The notes under the pieces: model-generated
Databases searched by the model: none
What the model was told of the DNA's origin: nothing
Seen by the model: the letters and a program-made list of their open reading frames with translations, nothing else
Shown here: one piece after another, positions 63,365 to 64,000 of the stretch
Layout of the letters: each line of letters begins with the position of its first letter
How positions within the stretch are numbered: position 1 is the stretch's first letter
Assembly: GCA_949288185.1 (NCBI GenBank)
Contig: CASEIZ010000015.1
Coordinates: forward strand, 1 to 64,000
Direction of reading: 5' to 3'
Source of the DNA: an uncultured Eubacteriales bacterium
Lineage (GTDB): Bacteria; Bacillota; Clostridia; TANB77; CAG-508
Length of the DNA: 64,000 nucleotides
Translations under genes and position numbers: made by a program

Positions 63365-64000
63365 ATGGAAAGAGAGGAAAATAAATTGTTTAAATTTGCA
63401 ACAAAAGAATTAAGTCAAGATGCTTTTATATGTTGGTGTATAAACTGGTTTAATTACAAAGAAAATGTAAAGGGAGATAAAGACAAAGAAAAATTAGTTA
63501 AAATGTCAGAAGAAATTTTGGATAAAATTCTGGAAAATACAGACATTAATAGTTCTCATATAAAAGAGGTCAAAATAATAAGACAGTTTGAAAACATTGA
63601 TATTACATTAGTTATAACAACAAAATCGTCAAAACAATATATAGTTATTATAGAAGATAAAGTAGGTGCTAATTTAAGTAATCATCAAAGAAAAGATTTA
63701 TATGTAAGTAATCTAATAGAAGCACTAAAAGATAATAAAGAAAAACAAGAATTAATAGGTATAACAGAATTTAATAAAGAAAATATCGTACCTGTATTTT
63801 GGAAAACTAGTGTATGGAGCGAAGAAAAAGAAGAATTACAAAAAGAATTAAGTAAAAATACTAAAAAAGGAGTAGTTTGTATTAATGGTAATGACACATT
63901 AGAAATGTTAAAAGATTATATAAAATGTTCAGAGATAGTAGAAGATTTTTATATTTGTTTACAAGATTATTTAAGGATAAATAATCAGTTACAAGATGAT
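63365..64000 (+). CDS. PD-(D/E)XK nuclease-family protein, 3' end outside window
   Basis: 212 residues visible, starts MEREENKLFKFATKELSQDA. FATKELSQDAFICWCINWFN is the conserved N-terminus of a PD-(D/E)XK superfamily group (PDDEXK_4-like); catalytic pieces are D in ENIDITLVI and the E-x-K core in VIIEDKVGANLSNHQ. Members are often element cargo with presumed defence or DNA-processing roles; function is not established. GGAGG precedes ATG 63365. Confidence 0.8.
   Translation, partial: MEREENKLFKFATKELSQDAFICWCINWFNYKENVKGDKDKEKLVKMSEEILDKILENTDINSSHIKEVKIIRQFENIDITLVITTKSSKQYIVIIEDKVGANLSNHQRKDLYVSNLIEALKDNKEKQELIGITEFNKENIVPVFWKTSVWSEEKEELQKELSKNTKKGVVCINGNDTLEMLKDYIKCSEIVEDFYICLQDYLRINNQLQDD

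Larger units (their letters stand above)
60716..64000. mobile_element. Left end of an integrated genetic element (prophage, ICE or island)
   Basis: Starts at the tRNA-Thr fragment. Contents are typical element cargo: an excisionase-like HTH protein, tiny zinc-ribbon and hypothetical proteins, a leader-peptide attenuator, an XRE repressor divergent from a PD-(D/E)XK protein. Long AT-rich noncoding stretches are more frequent than to the left. No integrase is in the window; it should lie near the other end, by the intact tRNA-Thr. Confidence 0.75.

Overview
The window is AT-rich, gene-dense chromosome from an endospore-forming, Gram-positive bacterium of the Clostridia. The evidence is the gene set: spoIIAA-spoIIAB-sigF-spoIID-spoIIQ, sigH, gpr, sspH, ytfJ/gerW, a YtxC-like gene, PolC-type DNA polymerase III, RemA, LexA, a class D sortase and single-chain GlyRS. 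It resembles an uncultivated gut clostridium, but I cannot name the genus. Most Arg codons are AGA.

Layout. 0-9 kb: end of glyS, an ABC-F ATPase, a small orphan gene, sspH, a TGS/uridine-kinase-like nucleoside kinase, an RNHCP zinc protein and a U32 peptidase on the minus strand. 8.9-9.3 kb: a compact type I toxin-antitoxin candidate. 9.3-14.2 kb: polC, interrupted by two +1 shifts. 14-24 kb: a membrane protein, a pilin-like/FGE-like surface protein, a thioesterase, a GH13 amylase, rsmE, then yicC-remA-rpoZ-gmk. 24-34 kb: uvrA, a lipase-like hydrolase, gpr, a YtxC-like gene and a GH57/DUF4912 pair. 34-43 kb: a peptide-binding protein, recA, a NUDIX protein, a HAD phosphatase, recX, scpA, a compositionally odd gene, and the ytfI-ytfJ pair. 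43-47 kb: the sigF sporulation cluster, with spoIID also carrying a +1 shift. 47-60 kb: ychF, an LPXTG protein with its sortase, lexA, a heterodimeric ABC exporter, a Bax1-family protein, an AlkD-like protein, a GH18 spore/cell-wall-type protein and sigH. 60.7-64 kb: the left end of an integrated element, marked by a displaced 3' half of a tRNA-Thr gene and followed by an excisionase-like protein, small cargo genes, an XRE repressor and a PD-(D/E)XK nuclease-like protein.

Main discovery candidate. Three reading-frame breaks occur in otherwise perfectly conserved genes (two in polC, one in spoIID). All three sit exactly at an in-frame CGG codon, and in all three the frame is restored by skipping the C, so translation resumes at GGN (Gly). 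I checked every cgg (plus-strand genes) and ccg (minus-strand genes) I could find by eye. No other native-looking gene in the window has an in-frame CGG. The only exceptions are two orphan genes of atypical codon use (3257-3523 and 40440-41576). polC is essential, so simple inactivation is unlikely. The pattern suggests that CGG is an unassigned or 'hungry' codon in this lineage and is used or tolerated as a +1 frameshift site. A sequencing artefact must be excluded.

Second theme. Intergenic space is filled with palindromes: six large nested inverted repeats (about 190-480 bp) and several families of short repeats built on GGGGACG or TGTCGCA cores. They lie mainly at gene ends or directly before gene starts.
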